Assembly: GCA_046330225.1 (NCBI GenBank)
Contig: JAXLTD010000002.1
Location: 1-64,000 of the forward strand
Origin: CANJIV01 sp046330225
Lineage (GTDB): Bacteria > Actinomycetota > Thermoleophilia > Solirubrobacterales > Solirubrobacteraceae
Reading direction: 5' to 3'
Length of the DNA: 64,000 nt
Below, piece by piece: positions 53,108 to 61,598 of this stretch. The position numbers were made by a program, and so were the translations under genes. The notes under the pieces were generated by a model, which saw only the letters and a program-made list of their open reading frames with translations, had not been told where the DNA came from and searched no databases. The first letter of the stretch is position 1, and the number at the start of each line of letters is the position of its first letter.

Positions 53108-54763
53108 CTACCCGGCCTCGAGCGACTTCGCGTCGTCCCGGGTGTCCTGTGCGCGGATCTCGGGCTGTGCCTCCGAGCGGCGCGCCGCGACGACCGGGCC
53201 TTCGCTCCCGTCGGGCACTTCGAGATCCTCCGGGCTCGCCGCCTGCAGGAGCAGCAGGGCCGCATCGGCCGGCGGCGTGCCGTCGGCGAACAGCGCGCCC
53301 GCGACGTGGTCCAGCGCGGCGCGCGCGGCCAGCGGGGCGCTGGTCAGCGCGGCGGCGAGCGGGTCGCCCTCGGCGTCGTCGGCCGGCAGCCCAGCGGCGA
53401 GCAGGATCGAGGCGCCGCGCGGCATGGCCAGGCGCCCCTCGTGGACGAGCGCGCCGGCGGCGTCCCCGACGGGCGGCGTGGGCTCGGCGACGAGGGCCTC
53501 GGCGGGGCGGCCGGGCGCGAGCAGCACCCCGGCGGGCGTGCCGGCGATGACGAAGCGCAGCGTGCCGGTGTGGAGGTCCAGCGTGGCGTAGAGCAGCGAG
53601 GCGGGCGCGCCGGGGGAGAGGGTGGCGGCGACCGCGTTCAGCCGGGCCACGGCATCGCCCGGGCCGTGGCCGTCGAGCGCGTAGGCCCGCAGCGCGGCAG
53701 CGAGCTGGGCGCCGCGGCCGACGGCCTCGGCTCCGCCGCCCGCGATCTCGCCGACTGCGAGGGCGAGGTGGCGGTCCGAGGCCATGAAGGCGTCGCTCCA
53801 GGCTCCGGTCGGCTCGTCCGCGAGCACCCGGGCGGCGCTGAGGCTGACGCCGGGAACCTCGGGCATCGACGGCGGCTCGGCGAGGCTGCGGCTCGCGGCC
53901 TGGGCGGCCGCGCCGCTGGCCGCGGCGGATGCGAGCGCCTCCGCGGCGGCGCGGCGGGCCTCGTCGAGCTCGCCGGCCAGCGCCTCGGCCCGGGCGCGCG
54001 CGTCGTCGCGCTCGGCTTCGAGCGCCTCGGCCCGCCCGGCGGCGTCGTCGCGCTCGGCGGCCAGCGCATCCGCCTCGGCGCGCGCCTCGTCGCGCTCGGC
54101 CTCCAGCGCCTCGGCGCGCGGATCCTCCGCCTCGCGGGCCGCCTCGAGCTCGGCGGCCCGGGCGGCAGCGTCGTCGCGGGCGGCCTCGAGCGCCGCGGCC
54201 CGGGCGACGGCGGCCGCGTGGGCGGTTTCGAGCGCGCTCGCGCGCTCGGCGGCCTCGTCGCGGGCCCGCTCGGCGGCGCGCCGCGCGGTGACGTCGGTCG
54301 CGGTGCCGATCCATTCGCTCGCGGCGCCGTGCTCGCCGACGACCGGGACGGCGCGGAGCTCCAGCTCGCGCGGCCCGGCCTCGCCGTCGAGGCGGAGCGA
54401 TGCCTCGAACGTGCCGGTTGCCGCCACCGCCGCGGCCCAGGCGGCAGCGCAGTCATCGCGGTCCTCGGGGTGGACCGCGTCGAGCCAGCCCTCGCCGCGC
54501 TCGTCGCCGGGCGCCTGGCCGGTGAGCTCCCGCCACGCCGGGGCATCCAGGACGCGGCCGCCGGCGTCGACGCTCCAGGTGATCGGGGCCGCGGCCAGCG
54601 AGAGGGAGCGGAAGCGGGCCTCGGTCGTGGCGAGCTCGCGGACGGCCTCGCCGCGTTCGAGCTGCGCGACCGCCGAGCGGCGGGCCAGGCGGTTGGCAGT
54701 GGCGGCGGAGGCGGCGGCGATCGCGGCCCAGGGCCAGCGCCGGCGAGGTCGGGTCCGTGGCAT
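53108..54763 (-). CDS. PAS / coiled-coil / degenerate SpoIIE-type phosphatase domain protein
   Basis: This 551-aa protein has a short hydrophobic N-terminus, a PAS domain (about residues 45-165, with WRELTGQAPG and a PAC-like ATDVTARRAAERARDEAAER), a long Ala/Glu/Arg coiled coil (about 165-310) and a C-terminal domain of SpoIIE/PP2C shape. Compared with the intact phosphatase at 42242, metal-site residues are changed: GGDFYD becomes GAWSDA, GDVSGKG becomes GEIAGGG, YTDG becomes LAAG, and DD near the end becomes AD. Catalysis is therefore unlikely. It may bind a phosphoprotein or act as a scaffold. It is co-directional with the ferredoxin reductase gene 59 bases downstream. Confidence 0.8.
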   Translation of the reverse strand: MPRTRPRRRWPWAAIAAASAATANRLARRSAVAQLERGEAVRELATTEARFRSLSLAAAPITWSVDAGGRVLDAPAWRELTGQAPGDERGEGWLDAVHPEDRDDCAAAWAAAVAATGTFEASLRLDGEAGPRELELRAVPVVGEHGAASEWIGTATDVTARRAAERARDEAAERASALETAHAAAVARAAALEAARDDAAARAAELEAAREAEDPRAEALEAERDEARAEADALAAERDDAAGRAEALEAERDDARARAEALAGELDEARRAAAEALASAAASGAAAQAASRSLAEPPSMPEVPGVSLSAARVLADEPTGAWSDAFMASDRHLALAVGEIAGGGAEAVGRGAQLAAALRAYALDGHGPGDAVARLNAVAATLSPGAPASLLYATLDLHTGTLRFVIAGTPAGVLLAPGRPAEALVAEPTPPVGDAAGALVHEGRLAMPRGASILLAAGLPADDAEGDPLAAALTSAPLAARAALDHVAGALFADGTPPADAALLLLQAASPEDLEVPDGSEGPVVAARRSEAQPEIRAQDTRDDAKSLEAG

Positions 54764-54876
54764 GGCCCGACCGTATACGGCGGCGGCGTCGGGTGGAAGG
54801 GAGACCCCGCCGGCCCGGCGGCGGACATCCGTCCAGGAATCCCGCACGTTCCGCACATCCGGCGCCCGTGCCGCGG

Positions 54877-56106
54877 TCAGCCGGGCGGCGGCAGCCCGGC
54901 ATCCACCCGCGCGGCCCGCCGGACACTGGCGCGGTGCGCGCCGGGGAGGACCACGAGCGCGGCGAGCGCCGAGCCGGCGGCCGCGGCCCAGAACGCCCAG
55001 GGGTAGCCGCCCAGGGCCGCGGCGGCGCCGATCAGCGGTCCGCCGATCCCGACGCCGACGTCGACGAAGGCGGTGAACGTCCCGAGCGCCGCGCCATGGC
55101 GGTCCTCCGGCACGCGGTCCACGACCATGAGCGCGAGCGACGGGTAGAGGATCGAGAATCCGGTGCCCATCACGAGGGCCCCGGCGATCGCCGCCGGCAG
55201 GCCGTGCGCGAAGCCGATGAGGGCCAGCCCGGCGGCCTCGCCGGCGCCGGCGGCGATGGCGGTGCGCTGCGGGCCGAGGCGGTCGGGGAGCCGGCCGAAC
55301 ACGAGGCGGGCGCCGACGACCGCCGCGGCGAACGCGGTGAAGATGGCCGCGCCGCCGTCGACGCCCTGGTGGCGCAGGAGGAGCACCGAGAAGCCGGCCA
55401 TCGCCACGAATCCGAGCTGGGCGAGGCCGAGCGCCGCCCCGGGCCGCATCGCCTCGCGCGGGAGCAGGGCGCTGCCTCGGGCCGGGGCCGACGACGGCAG
55501 CCCCGGGCCCAGGGTCCGCGAGATGGCGGCGCTCACGAGCGGGCTCACGGCGGCGAAGGCCCAGACCCAGCCATAGCCGCCGATCCGCAGCAGCCCCTCG
55601 CCGATGAGCGGCCCGAGGCTGAAGGAGGCCCAGATCGACAGCCCGAACCAGCCGATCCACTGGCCGCGCCGGGCGACGGGGGCGAGGTCCACGACCCAGG
55701 TGATGCCGGCGACGAAGACGGCGCCGTCGGCGATCCCGAGGACGAGCCGGGCCAGGACCAGGCCCGGGACGCCGGCGGGAATGAAGTACATCGCGCCCGC
55801 CGCCGCGGCGGCCAGCGCCCCGCCGGTGGCCACGAGCCGGCGCCCGCGGGCGTCGGCGAGGCGGCCGGCCAGCGGCCGGGTCACCACGCCGCTCACCGCG
55901 AAGGCCCCGATGACGATCCCGACCGCGACGTCGCCGGCGCCCAGCTCCTCCTTCACGTACGGCGGCAGCGCCGGCAGCACCGCGCCGATCGCGAGGAACA
56001 CGAAGGCCGACAGTGCGAACAGGCGCAGGAACGCCCACAGCGCCGGCCGCTCGGCGGCCCGGGCGCGCGCCCGCGCCAGCGGGCCGGATGTCGACGTGGC
56101 GGCCAT
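54877..56106 (-). CDS. MFS transporter (12 helices)
   Basis: This 409-aa protein has 12 predicted helices. Motif A-like loops occur after helix 2 (GRLADARGRRLVATGG) and after helix 8 (GRLPDRLGPQRTAIAAG), marking two related halves. Helix 4/5 carries LVLGIADGAVFVAGITWVVD. It resembles the DHA1-type drug or metabolite exporters. ATG 56106 faces the ATP-grasp gene 65 bases away, so the promoters probably share that gap. No regulator is adjacent. Substrate unknown. Confidence 0.88.
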   Translation of the reverse strand: MAATSTSGPLARARARAAERPALWAFLRLFALSAFVFLAIGAVLPALPPYVKEELGAGDVAVGIVIGAFAVSGVVTRPLAGRLADARGRRLVATGGALAAAAAGAMYFIPAGVPGLVLARLVLGIADGAVFVAGITWVVDLAPVARRGQWIGWFGLSIWASFSLGPLIGEGLLRIGGYGWVWAFAAVSPLVSAAISRTLGPGLPSSAPARGSALLPREAMRPGAALGLAQLGFVAMAGFSVLLLRHQGVDGGAAIFTAFAAAVVGARLVFGRLPDRLGPQRTAIAAGAGEAAGLALIGFAHGLPAAIAGALVMGTGFSILYPSLALMVVDRVPEDRHGAALGTFTAFVDVGVGIGGPLIGAAAALGGYPWAFWAAAAGSALAALVVLPGAHRASVRRAARVDAGLPPPG

Positions 56107-56171
56107 CGGCGGGCGCCGGCAGGGCGGCGCCCGCCGGAGGGTAGTGGCCCCGCAGACGCCGGCCCGGAAGA

Positions 56172-57764
56172 ATGCGCTCCGTGCCCGACCCCGCCAGCGT
56201 CCGCCGTCTCCCCGACTACCGGCCGGCGGCGGACGCCTACGACGAGCTCTTCGCTGGCCCGGGGGTGCCGCGGCCCCACGCGGCCGGGGTCGCCGAGGGC
56301 CTGCACCGCATCGGCCCCGACGGGCTGGCGGCCGCCGGCCGCCGGCGTGACGCGATGCTCACGCAGCAGGGGATCACCTTCGAGCTGTCCTCCAGCGAGG
56401 GCCCGCGCGACCGGGCCTGGCCGCTGGACCTCGTCCCGCGGATCATCCCGGCGGCGGAGTGGACCGGCCTCAAGCGGGGCCTCGCCCAGCGCATCCGCGC
56501 CCTGAACCACTTCATCGACGACGTCTACCACGCGCGCGAGATCGTCCGCGAGGGCATCGTGCCGTGGGCGCACGTCGTGAGCCGGCCGAGCTTCGCCCGC
56601 GCCGCCCACGGGATCCGCCCGCCCGGCGGCGTCTACTGCCACGTCTCGGGGTGCGACCTCGTCCGCGACCGCACCGGCACGTGGCGGGTGCTTGAGGACA
56701 ACGTGCGCACGCCCTCTGGCATCTCCTACGTGCTGGAGAACCGCGTCGCGATGACCCGCCTGGTCCCGCAGCTCTTCGCCGGCTACCGGGTGCGCCCGGT
56801 CGACGACTACCCGGCGCTGCTCCTGGCGGCGCTGAAGGCCGTCGCGCCCGGCGGCGACGACGCGCCGACGGTCGTGGTCTGGACGCCCGGCCCGGCGAAC
56901 AGCGCCTACTTCGAGCACACGTTCCTCGCCCGCCAGATGGGGGTGGAGCTCGTCGAGGCCTCGGACCTCGTCGTCCGCGACGACGCCTGCTACATGCGCA
57001 CGACGAGCGGACTGGCCCGCGTGCACACGATCTACCGCCGCCTCGACGACGACTTCATCGATCCGCTCGAGTTCCGCCCGGACTCGATGCTCGGGGTCCC
57101 GGGCCTCGTGCGCGCCTACCGCGCCGGCACCGTCGCCATCGCCAACGCGCTCGGCACCGGCGTCGCCGACGACAAGGCGACCTACGCCTACGTCCCGGCG
57201 ATGATCCGGTTCTACCTGGGGGAGGAGCCGATCCTCGAGAACGTCCCGACCTACCTCCTCGACGACCGCGAGCAGCGCGAGGCGGTCCTTGCGCGCCTCG
57301 GCGAGATCGTGGTGAAGCCGACGGCGGAGTCGGGCGGCAAGGGCGTGTTCATCGGCCCGCACGCGACCGAGGCGCAGATGTCGGCCCAGGCCGCGGCGAT
57401 CGAGGCCCATCCCGAGCGCTGGATCGCCCAGGAGCTCGTGTCGCTCTCGACGGTCCCCACCGCCGCGCCGGACGGCACGCTGGCGCCCCGCCACGTCGAC
57501 CTGCGCCCCTTCGCGGTCTTCGGGGAGACGATCCGGATCGTCCCCGGCGGGCTGACCCGCGTGGCGCTGGAGGAGGGCTCGATGATCGTCAACTCCTCGC
57601 AGGGCGGGGGCTCGAAGGACACCTGGATCCTCGACGAGGCCGGCCCGGACGGGCGCCCCGCCCCGCCGGACCTGCTCGAGCCGCCCTCGCTGCCGGACCT
57701 CCGCTACGGCGGCCACTGGCACGGGCAGTCGCAGCAGCAGCAGCAGGGGCGGGGCGGCGCCTGA
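56172..57764 (+). CDS. circularly permuted ATP-grasp protein (DUF404/DUF407, COG2308-like)
   Basis: This 530-aa protein carries the typical blocks: DAYDELFAGPGVPRPHAAGV, LNHFIDDVYHAREIVREG, DLVRDRTGTWRVLEDNVRTP, VKPTAESGGKGVFIGP and EGSMIVNSSQGGGSKDTW. The last two contain nucleotide- and metal-binding residues of the permuted ATP-grasp fold. The family is predicted to form amide or peptide bonds with ATP. The C-terminus ends in a run of five Gln. It starts a three-gene unit with alpha-E and transglutaminase proteins, a set found together in many bacteria, whose product is not established. Confidence 0.9.
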   Translation: MRSVPDPASVRRLPDYRPAADAYDELFAGPGVPRPHAAGVAEGLHRIGPDGLAAAGRRRDAMLTQQGITFELSSSEGPRDRAWPLDLVPRIIPAAEWTGLKRGLAQRIRALNHFIDDVYHAREIVREGIVPWAHVVSRPSFARAAHGIRPPGGVYCHVSGCDLVRDRTGTWRVLEDNVRTPSGISYVLENRVAMTRLVPQLFAGYRVRPVDDYPALLLAALKAVAPGGDDAPTVVVWTPGPANSAYFEHTFLARQMGVELVEASDLVVRDDACYMRTTSGLARVHTIYRRLDDDFIDPLEFRPDSMLGVPGLVRAYRAGTVAIANALGTGVADDKATYAYVPAMIRFYLGEEPILENVPTYLLDDREQREAVLARLGEIVVKPTAESGGKGVFIGPHATEAQMSAQAAAIEAHPERWIAQELVSLSTVPTAAPDGTLAPRHVDLRPFAVFGETIRIVPGGLTRVALEEGSMIVNSSQGGGSKDTWILDEAGPDGRPAPPDLLEPPSLPDLRYGGHWHGQSQQQQQGRGGA

Positions 57765-58756
57765 TGCTCGCGCGGATCGCCCACGGCCTCTTCTGGCTCG
57801 GCCGCGACCTCGCCCGGGCCGACCACACCGCGCGGCTGCTCGACGGCGTCTTTCACGCTGACCTCCAGGGCCAGCCCGACGATCCGGCGGGCGTGACGCT
57901 CTCCTGGGACTCGCTCCTGGCCATCATGAGCGCCGATCTCCCGGACGGGGAGGACGAGCCCGACGCGCCGCGCGGCCCCGCGGCCCGCGACGACGTCCTG
58001 CGGCTGCTCACCCTCGACCGCCGCCAGCCCGCCTCGGTGGTCGCGTGCGTCGAGCGCGCCCGCGAGGGCGCGCGCACGCTGCGCGACGTGATCTCGACCG
58101 AGATGTGGGAGGCGGTCAACGGGTTCGCACTCGAGCTCCAGGGCCGCGACTTGACCGCCGGGCTGCGGGCCGGCCCGTGGTCGACCTACCAGCTCATCAA
58201 GCAGCGCTGCGCGCTGGTGTGGGGGCTGGCCGACCGCACGATGCTGCGCGACGAGGCGCACGCCTTCCTCTGCGCGGGCGGCCAGGCCGAGTCGGCCGAC
58301 ATGGTCCTGCGCATCCTGCGCGTCGCGCTGCCGCCGGGGGAGGCCGAGGACGACGGCGAGCGCGCGCCGCTGCGCGACGGCCAGGCGCTGGCGCTGCTGC
58401 ACGCGGTCGGCGGCTTCCAGGCCTTCCGGCGCGGCGTGGCCGGCCCGGCCGACGCCGTCCCGGTGGCCCGCTTCCTGCTCTTCGACCGCGAGTACCCGAA
58501 CTCGGTCGCGGCGAACGTCGAGGCGCTGCACGGCTCCCTGGCCGCGGCCGACATCTCCCCGCGCTCGTCGCCGCCGGTGCTGCGCCTGGCCCGGCTCACC
58601 GCCGATCTCGAGTTTCGGGCGCGCGCGCACGGGGGAGGCCGGGGCCTGGCCCGCACGTTCGGCTTCGTCCAGCACGAGCTCGCGCTCGTGGACCGGGACG
58701 TGGCCGACCGCTACTTCGCGGGCGCCGCCGCCCCCGAGAGGCTCGTCGTCGCATGA
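57764..58756 (+). CDS. alpha-E domain protein (DUF403, COG2307-like)
   Basis: This 330-aa all-helical protein begins MLARIAHGLFWLGRDLARAD, the invariant opening of the alpha-E family, with WEAVNGFAL in the middle and FLLFDREYPNSVAANVEALH later. Its function is unknown; it always travels with the permuted ATP-grasp protein and is thought to assist it. Start and stop overlap both neighbours (TGATG before, ATGA after), so all three proteins are probably made in step. Confidence 0.9.
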   Translation: MLARIAHGLFWLGRDLARADHTARLLDGVFHADLQGQPDDPAGVTLSWDSLLAIMSADLPDGEDEPDAPRGPAARDDVLRLLTLDRRQPASVVACVERAREGARTLRDVISTEMWEAVNGFALELQGRDLTAGLRAGPWSTYQLIKQRCALVWGLADRTMLRDEAHAFLCAGGQAESADMVLRILRVALPPGEAEDDGERAPLRDGQALALLHAVGGFQAFRRGVAGPADAVPVARFLLFDREYPNSVAANVEALHGSLAAADISPRSSPPVLRLARLTADLEFRARAHGGGRGLARTFGFVQHELALVDRDVADRYFAGAAAPERLVVA

Positions 58757-59628
58757 ACTTCCAGATCCGCTACCTCACCCAGTACCGCTACGCCAGCCCG
58801 GTGACCGACAACCTCAACGCGCTGCGGGTCAAGCCGGCCACGACGAGCACGCAGCGCTGCGACGAGTTCCTCGTCCGCGTCGACCCCGAGACGCGCCAGA
58901 GCCGCCACGCCGACTACTTCGGCACCGAGGTGACCGAGTTCGGCATCGCCCGCCCGCACGACCACCTGACGATCGACGTGCGCGCGCGCGTCGTGACCGC
59001 CCCGCCGCCCGCGCCGCCTCAGGCGCCGTGGGAGGCGCTGGCCTCCGCGACCTACCGCGAGGCCGGCGGGGAGTACCTCCTGCTCACCGACGACGTGCCC
59101 GACGACGGCTCGCTCGACGACCTCCTCGCCGTCCTGCGGGCCAAGTCGCCGCTGTCGACGCTCCTGCTCCTGGCCGAGCTCATCCCCGACCGGTTCGAGT
59201 ACCGGGCCGGCGTCACGTACGTGGGCTCGACGATCGCCGACCTGCTCGACGCCGGCGCCGGCGTCTGCCAGGACTTCGTCCACCTCGGCCTCGCGCTCCT
59301 GCGCCGCCAGGGCATCGCCGCCCGCTACGTCTCCGGCTACCTGTTCGCGGCGCCCGAGGACGGCGGCTCGGACTCGGTCGAGGTCGACACGCATGCCTGG
59401 CTCGAGGCGCTGCTGCCAGGCCACGACGGCCGCGGAGAGCCAGTCTGGGTCGGCGCCGACCCGACGAACCGCGGCCTCGTCGGGGAGCAGCACGTCAAGA
59501 TCGGCCACGGCCGCCACTACCCGGACATCCCGCCGGTCAAGGGCGTCTTCCGCGGCCAGTCCGCCGCCGAGTTCGACGCCTCGGTCCAGATGACGCGGCT
59601 GGACCCGGCGGCCAGCGCGCGGGCGTAG
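58753..59628 (+). CDS. transglutaminase-like cysteine peptidase/amidase (COG1305-like)
   Basis: This 291-aa protein has an N-terminal bacterial transglutaminase-like beta domain (FQIRYLTQYRYASPVTDNLN) and a papain-like catalytic domain. Its triad is visible as Cys172 in GAGVCQDFVHL, His214 in VDTHAWLE and Asp236 in GADPTN. In this operon type it is predicted to cleave or transfer the amide or peptide bond made by the ATP-grasp partner. It has no signal peptide, so it is likely cytoplasmic. It is followed by 68 bases and a convergent gene. Confidence 0.9.
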   Translation: MNFQIRYLTQYRYASPVTDNLNALRVKPATTSTQRCDEFLVRVDPETRQSRHADYFGTEVTEFGIARPHDHLTIDVRARVVTAPPPAPPQAPWEALASATYREAGGEYLLLTDDVPDDGSLDDLLAVLRAKSPLSTLLLLAELIPDRFEYRAGVTYVGSTIADLLDAGAGVCQDFVHLGLALLRRQGIAARYVSGYLFAAPEDGGSDSVEVDTHAWLEALLPGHDGRGEPVWVGADPTNRGLVGEQHVKIGHGRHYPDIPPVKGVFRGQSAAEFDASVQMTRLDPAASARA

Positions 59629-59696
59629 GCAGCCGGAGTCGTGCCGCGTCGCGAGGGGGACGGTCGAGAACACGCCCCGCCCGTGGACGCAGCCTC

Positions 59697-60596
59697 CTAG
59701 GGGTATTCCGTCACCGAAAGCGTGTTGCCGTCCGGGTCGGCGAACCACGCGACGCGCGCGCCGCTCGGCGCCGTCCAGATGCCGGCCTCGTCCTGCTCGA
59801 GCCCGCCGTAGCGCGTGAACACAACCCCGGCCGAGGCCAGGTCCGCCACCGTGGCGCCGATGTCGGGAACGCTCCAGCCCAGCACCGTGTACGGCGTCGC
59901 GGCGACCGCGTCGACCCGGGTGACGCGCAGCGCCGTCCCGCCGGCGTCGTAGCTGTTCGCGAGCGCGGTGGCCTCGGTGCGCTCCAGGCCAAGCACGCCG
60001 GCGTAGAACGCATCGGCAGCCGCGAGATCCCGGCTGCCGACGAACGCGACGAGCTGCGCGCCGCCCCCGAGCCGGCGAGGTCGCGTTCGTGCCGCCCCGG
60101 CCGGCCGAACCTCAGCTTCGGCTCCGGGCGGGGCCGCCTCCCGCCCGGGCCAGCGGACCGAGCGCAGCGGCCAGTCCGACCGCAGCCAGGCGTCGACGGT
60201 CGCGAACAGCGGGCCGTCGAGCGCCGCGTGGTCGGCCCGGACCCACGACCGCGCCCGGGCCTCCGCGGCGCCGGACGGGTCCGGCTCGACGTAGACGCAG
60301 CCGATGACGTCGCCGGCGGCCGGATCGAGCACCGTGTAGGCGAACGCCTCGCCGCGGTCGAACTCGGCGCGGTGCCGGACGAGGTCGGCCCGGTTGTCTT
60401 CGAGCGACATCGGGACCGGCCAGGGATCCCCATCCCACAGGTCGGGCCGGAACCCGGGCGTCGCCCGGATGTGGGTGATGCTCGAGGACCACGCCGCATG
60501 GTCGGAGCGGTTGTGCTCGGGCCCCAGCGGGGCGAGCGCGAACTCGTCAGCCGCGGGCGGCGCGGGCGGGGCGAAGCCGGGCGGAACCCAGGTCAT
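59697..60596 (-). CDS. GNAT-like and VOC domain fusion protein
   Basis: This 299-aa protein has two parts. Residues 20-165 resemble an actinobacterial acetyltransferase-like domain (SSSITHIRATPGFRPDLW, MSLEDNRADLVRHRAEF, YTVLDPAAGDVIGCVYVEPD). Residues 180-299 are a VOC domain (AFVGSRDLAAADAFYAGVLG, VLGWSVPDIGATVADLASAG, WFADPDGNTLSVTEYP). The joint is an Ala/Pro/Arg-rich linker. Neither activity can be assigned to a substrate. A fusion could pair modification and binding of a small molecule. It is convergent with the transglutaminase gene and divergent from rpmG. Confidence 0.75.
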   Translation of the reverse strand: MTWVPPGFAPPAPPAADEFALAPLGPEHNRSDHAAWSSSITHIRATPGFRPDLWDGDPWPVPMSLEDNRADLVRHRAEFDRGEAFAYTVLDPAAGDVIGCVYVEPDPSGAAEARARSWVRADHAALDGPLFATVDAWLRSDWPLRSVRWPGREAAPPGAEAEVRPAGAARTRPRRLGGGAQLVAFVGSRDLAAADAFYAGVLGLERTEATALANSYDAGGTALRVTRVDAVAATPYTVLGWSVPDIGATVADLASAGVVFTRYGGLEQDEAGIWTAPSGARVAWFADPDGNTLSVTEYP

Positions 60597-60761
60597 GGGC
60601 GGCGGCGGGGCGGGGCGGAGCGCGGCATCGCGCCTGACGCTACCGCCTGCCGCGCGGCGCCGGACAGCCCGCCCGCGCTAGACTCACGCGTCCCGCGCTC
60701 ACCGGCGCCTAGCGCCAGCCTGCGCCCATCCGTTCACGAACCACCTCGGGGATCTTCTGCC

Positions 60762-60926
60762 ATGGCCCGCGGAGACGTGCGCATCGCTGTCACCCTCGCG
60801 TGCGAGGACTGCAAGCGGCGCAACTACCAAACCAACAAGAGCAAGCGCAACAATCCGGACCGGATCGAGCTGCGCAAGTACTGCAAGTGGTGCCGGTCGC
60901 ACACGGCCCACAAGGAGACCCGCTGA
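60762..60926 (+). CDS. rpmG: 50S ribosomal protein L33
   Basis: This 54-aa protein has the L33 pattern (VTLACEDCKRRNYQTNKSK, YCKWCRSHTAHKE) with two CxxC pairs, the zinc-binding form. It leads the secE-nusG-rplK-rplA-rplJ block, with secE 17 bases downstream. A TAGACT -10-like box lies near 60677. No tRNA-Trp gene, often found between rpmG and secE in other phyla, is present here. Confidence 0.95.
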   Translation: MARGDVRIAVTLACEDCKRRNYQTNKSKRNNPDRIELRKYCKWCRSHTAHKETR

Positions 60927-60943
60927 CCGCGGTCGGGTGACGC

Positions 60944-61576
60944 ATGGCCCGGGACCGCAAGCGAGCGAAGCAGCGCCAGCGCAGCCGCCAGCCGGGGGCG
61001 AAGCGCCCGGCCGACCCTGCGCCCGGCACGCCGCCCGCCGACGAGCCTGAGCTCGACGCGCCCGCCGCGGACGAGCCCGACGTCGCGGCGCAGGCCGCCG
61101 CCGACGACGAGGCCGGCATCCCGGTCCACGCCCAGTCCGAGGACCCGCTCTTCCCGCAGTCGCGTTCGACGCTCGAGCCGCCCGACCCCGTCGCCGATGC
61201 CTCCGGGCCGGCCGAGGAGGCCAAGATCGTCCTCGAGGAGGGCAACGTCCCCTCGCCGCTCAAGGACGAGCTCGCGCCGACGGACGAGTCCAAGGGCCGG
61301 GTCTTCCCGGACGAGCTCGAGAACATCCCCGACGAGGGCCCGATCGACGCCAAGCCCGAGAAGCACGGGAAGGCGTCCACCGAGGTCCGCCGGGACGGCA
61401 ACAAGCTCGTCAACTTCCTCAAGGCGTGCTGGGCAGAGCTGCAGCGCGTCCAGTGGCCGGACCGCAAGCAGGTCGCGCAGGCCACCGCCGTGGTGCTGGT
61501 GTTCGTCGTGATCGCCGGCGGCTACCTCGGCCTCATGGACGCGATCTTCTCCCGGCTCGTCAATCTCATCCTCTAG
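60944..61576 (+). CDS. secE: preprotein translocase subunit SecE with long acidic N-terminal extension
   Basis: The C-terminal 65 residues are canonical SecE: VNFLKACWAELQRVQWPDRK, then one membrane helix (ATAVVLVFVVIAGGYLGLMD). About 145 residues precede it: a basic start (RKRAKQRQRSRQPGAKR), then Pro/Asp/Glu-rich disordered sequence. The total of 210 aa is long even for actinobacteria, where extensions are common. SecE stabilises SecY in the translocon. ATG 60944 is 17 bases after rpmG. Confidence 0.92.
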   Translation: MARDRKRAKQRQRSRQPGAKRPADPAPGTPPADEPELDAPAADEPDVAAQAAADDEAGIPVHAQSEDPLFPQSRSTLEPPDPVADASGPAEEAKIVLEEGNVPSPLKDELAPTDESKGRVFPDELENIPDEGPIDAKPEKHGKASTEVRRDGNKLVNFLKACWAELQRVQWPDRKQVAQATAVVLVFVVIAGGYLGLMDAIFSRLVNLIL

Positions 61577-61598
61577 TGCACAGGACGTCCTGAAACGC

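Noticed and set aside
53930..54290. DNA repeat array within the coiled-coil region
   Set aside because: The repetition is heptad-driven coding (Ala, Glu, Arg, Asp codons) in the minus-strand gene, not a CRISPR or tandem repeat element.
52985..55006. A 673-codon plus-strand frame opposite the PAS/pseudophosphatase gene
   Set aside because: It is Gly/Arg-rich antisense to a repetitive Ala/Glu coiled coil, and overlaps three different minus-strand genes.
60927..60943. tRNA-Trp between rpmG and secE
   Set aside because: The gap is only 17 bases, so no tRNA can be present.
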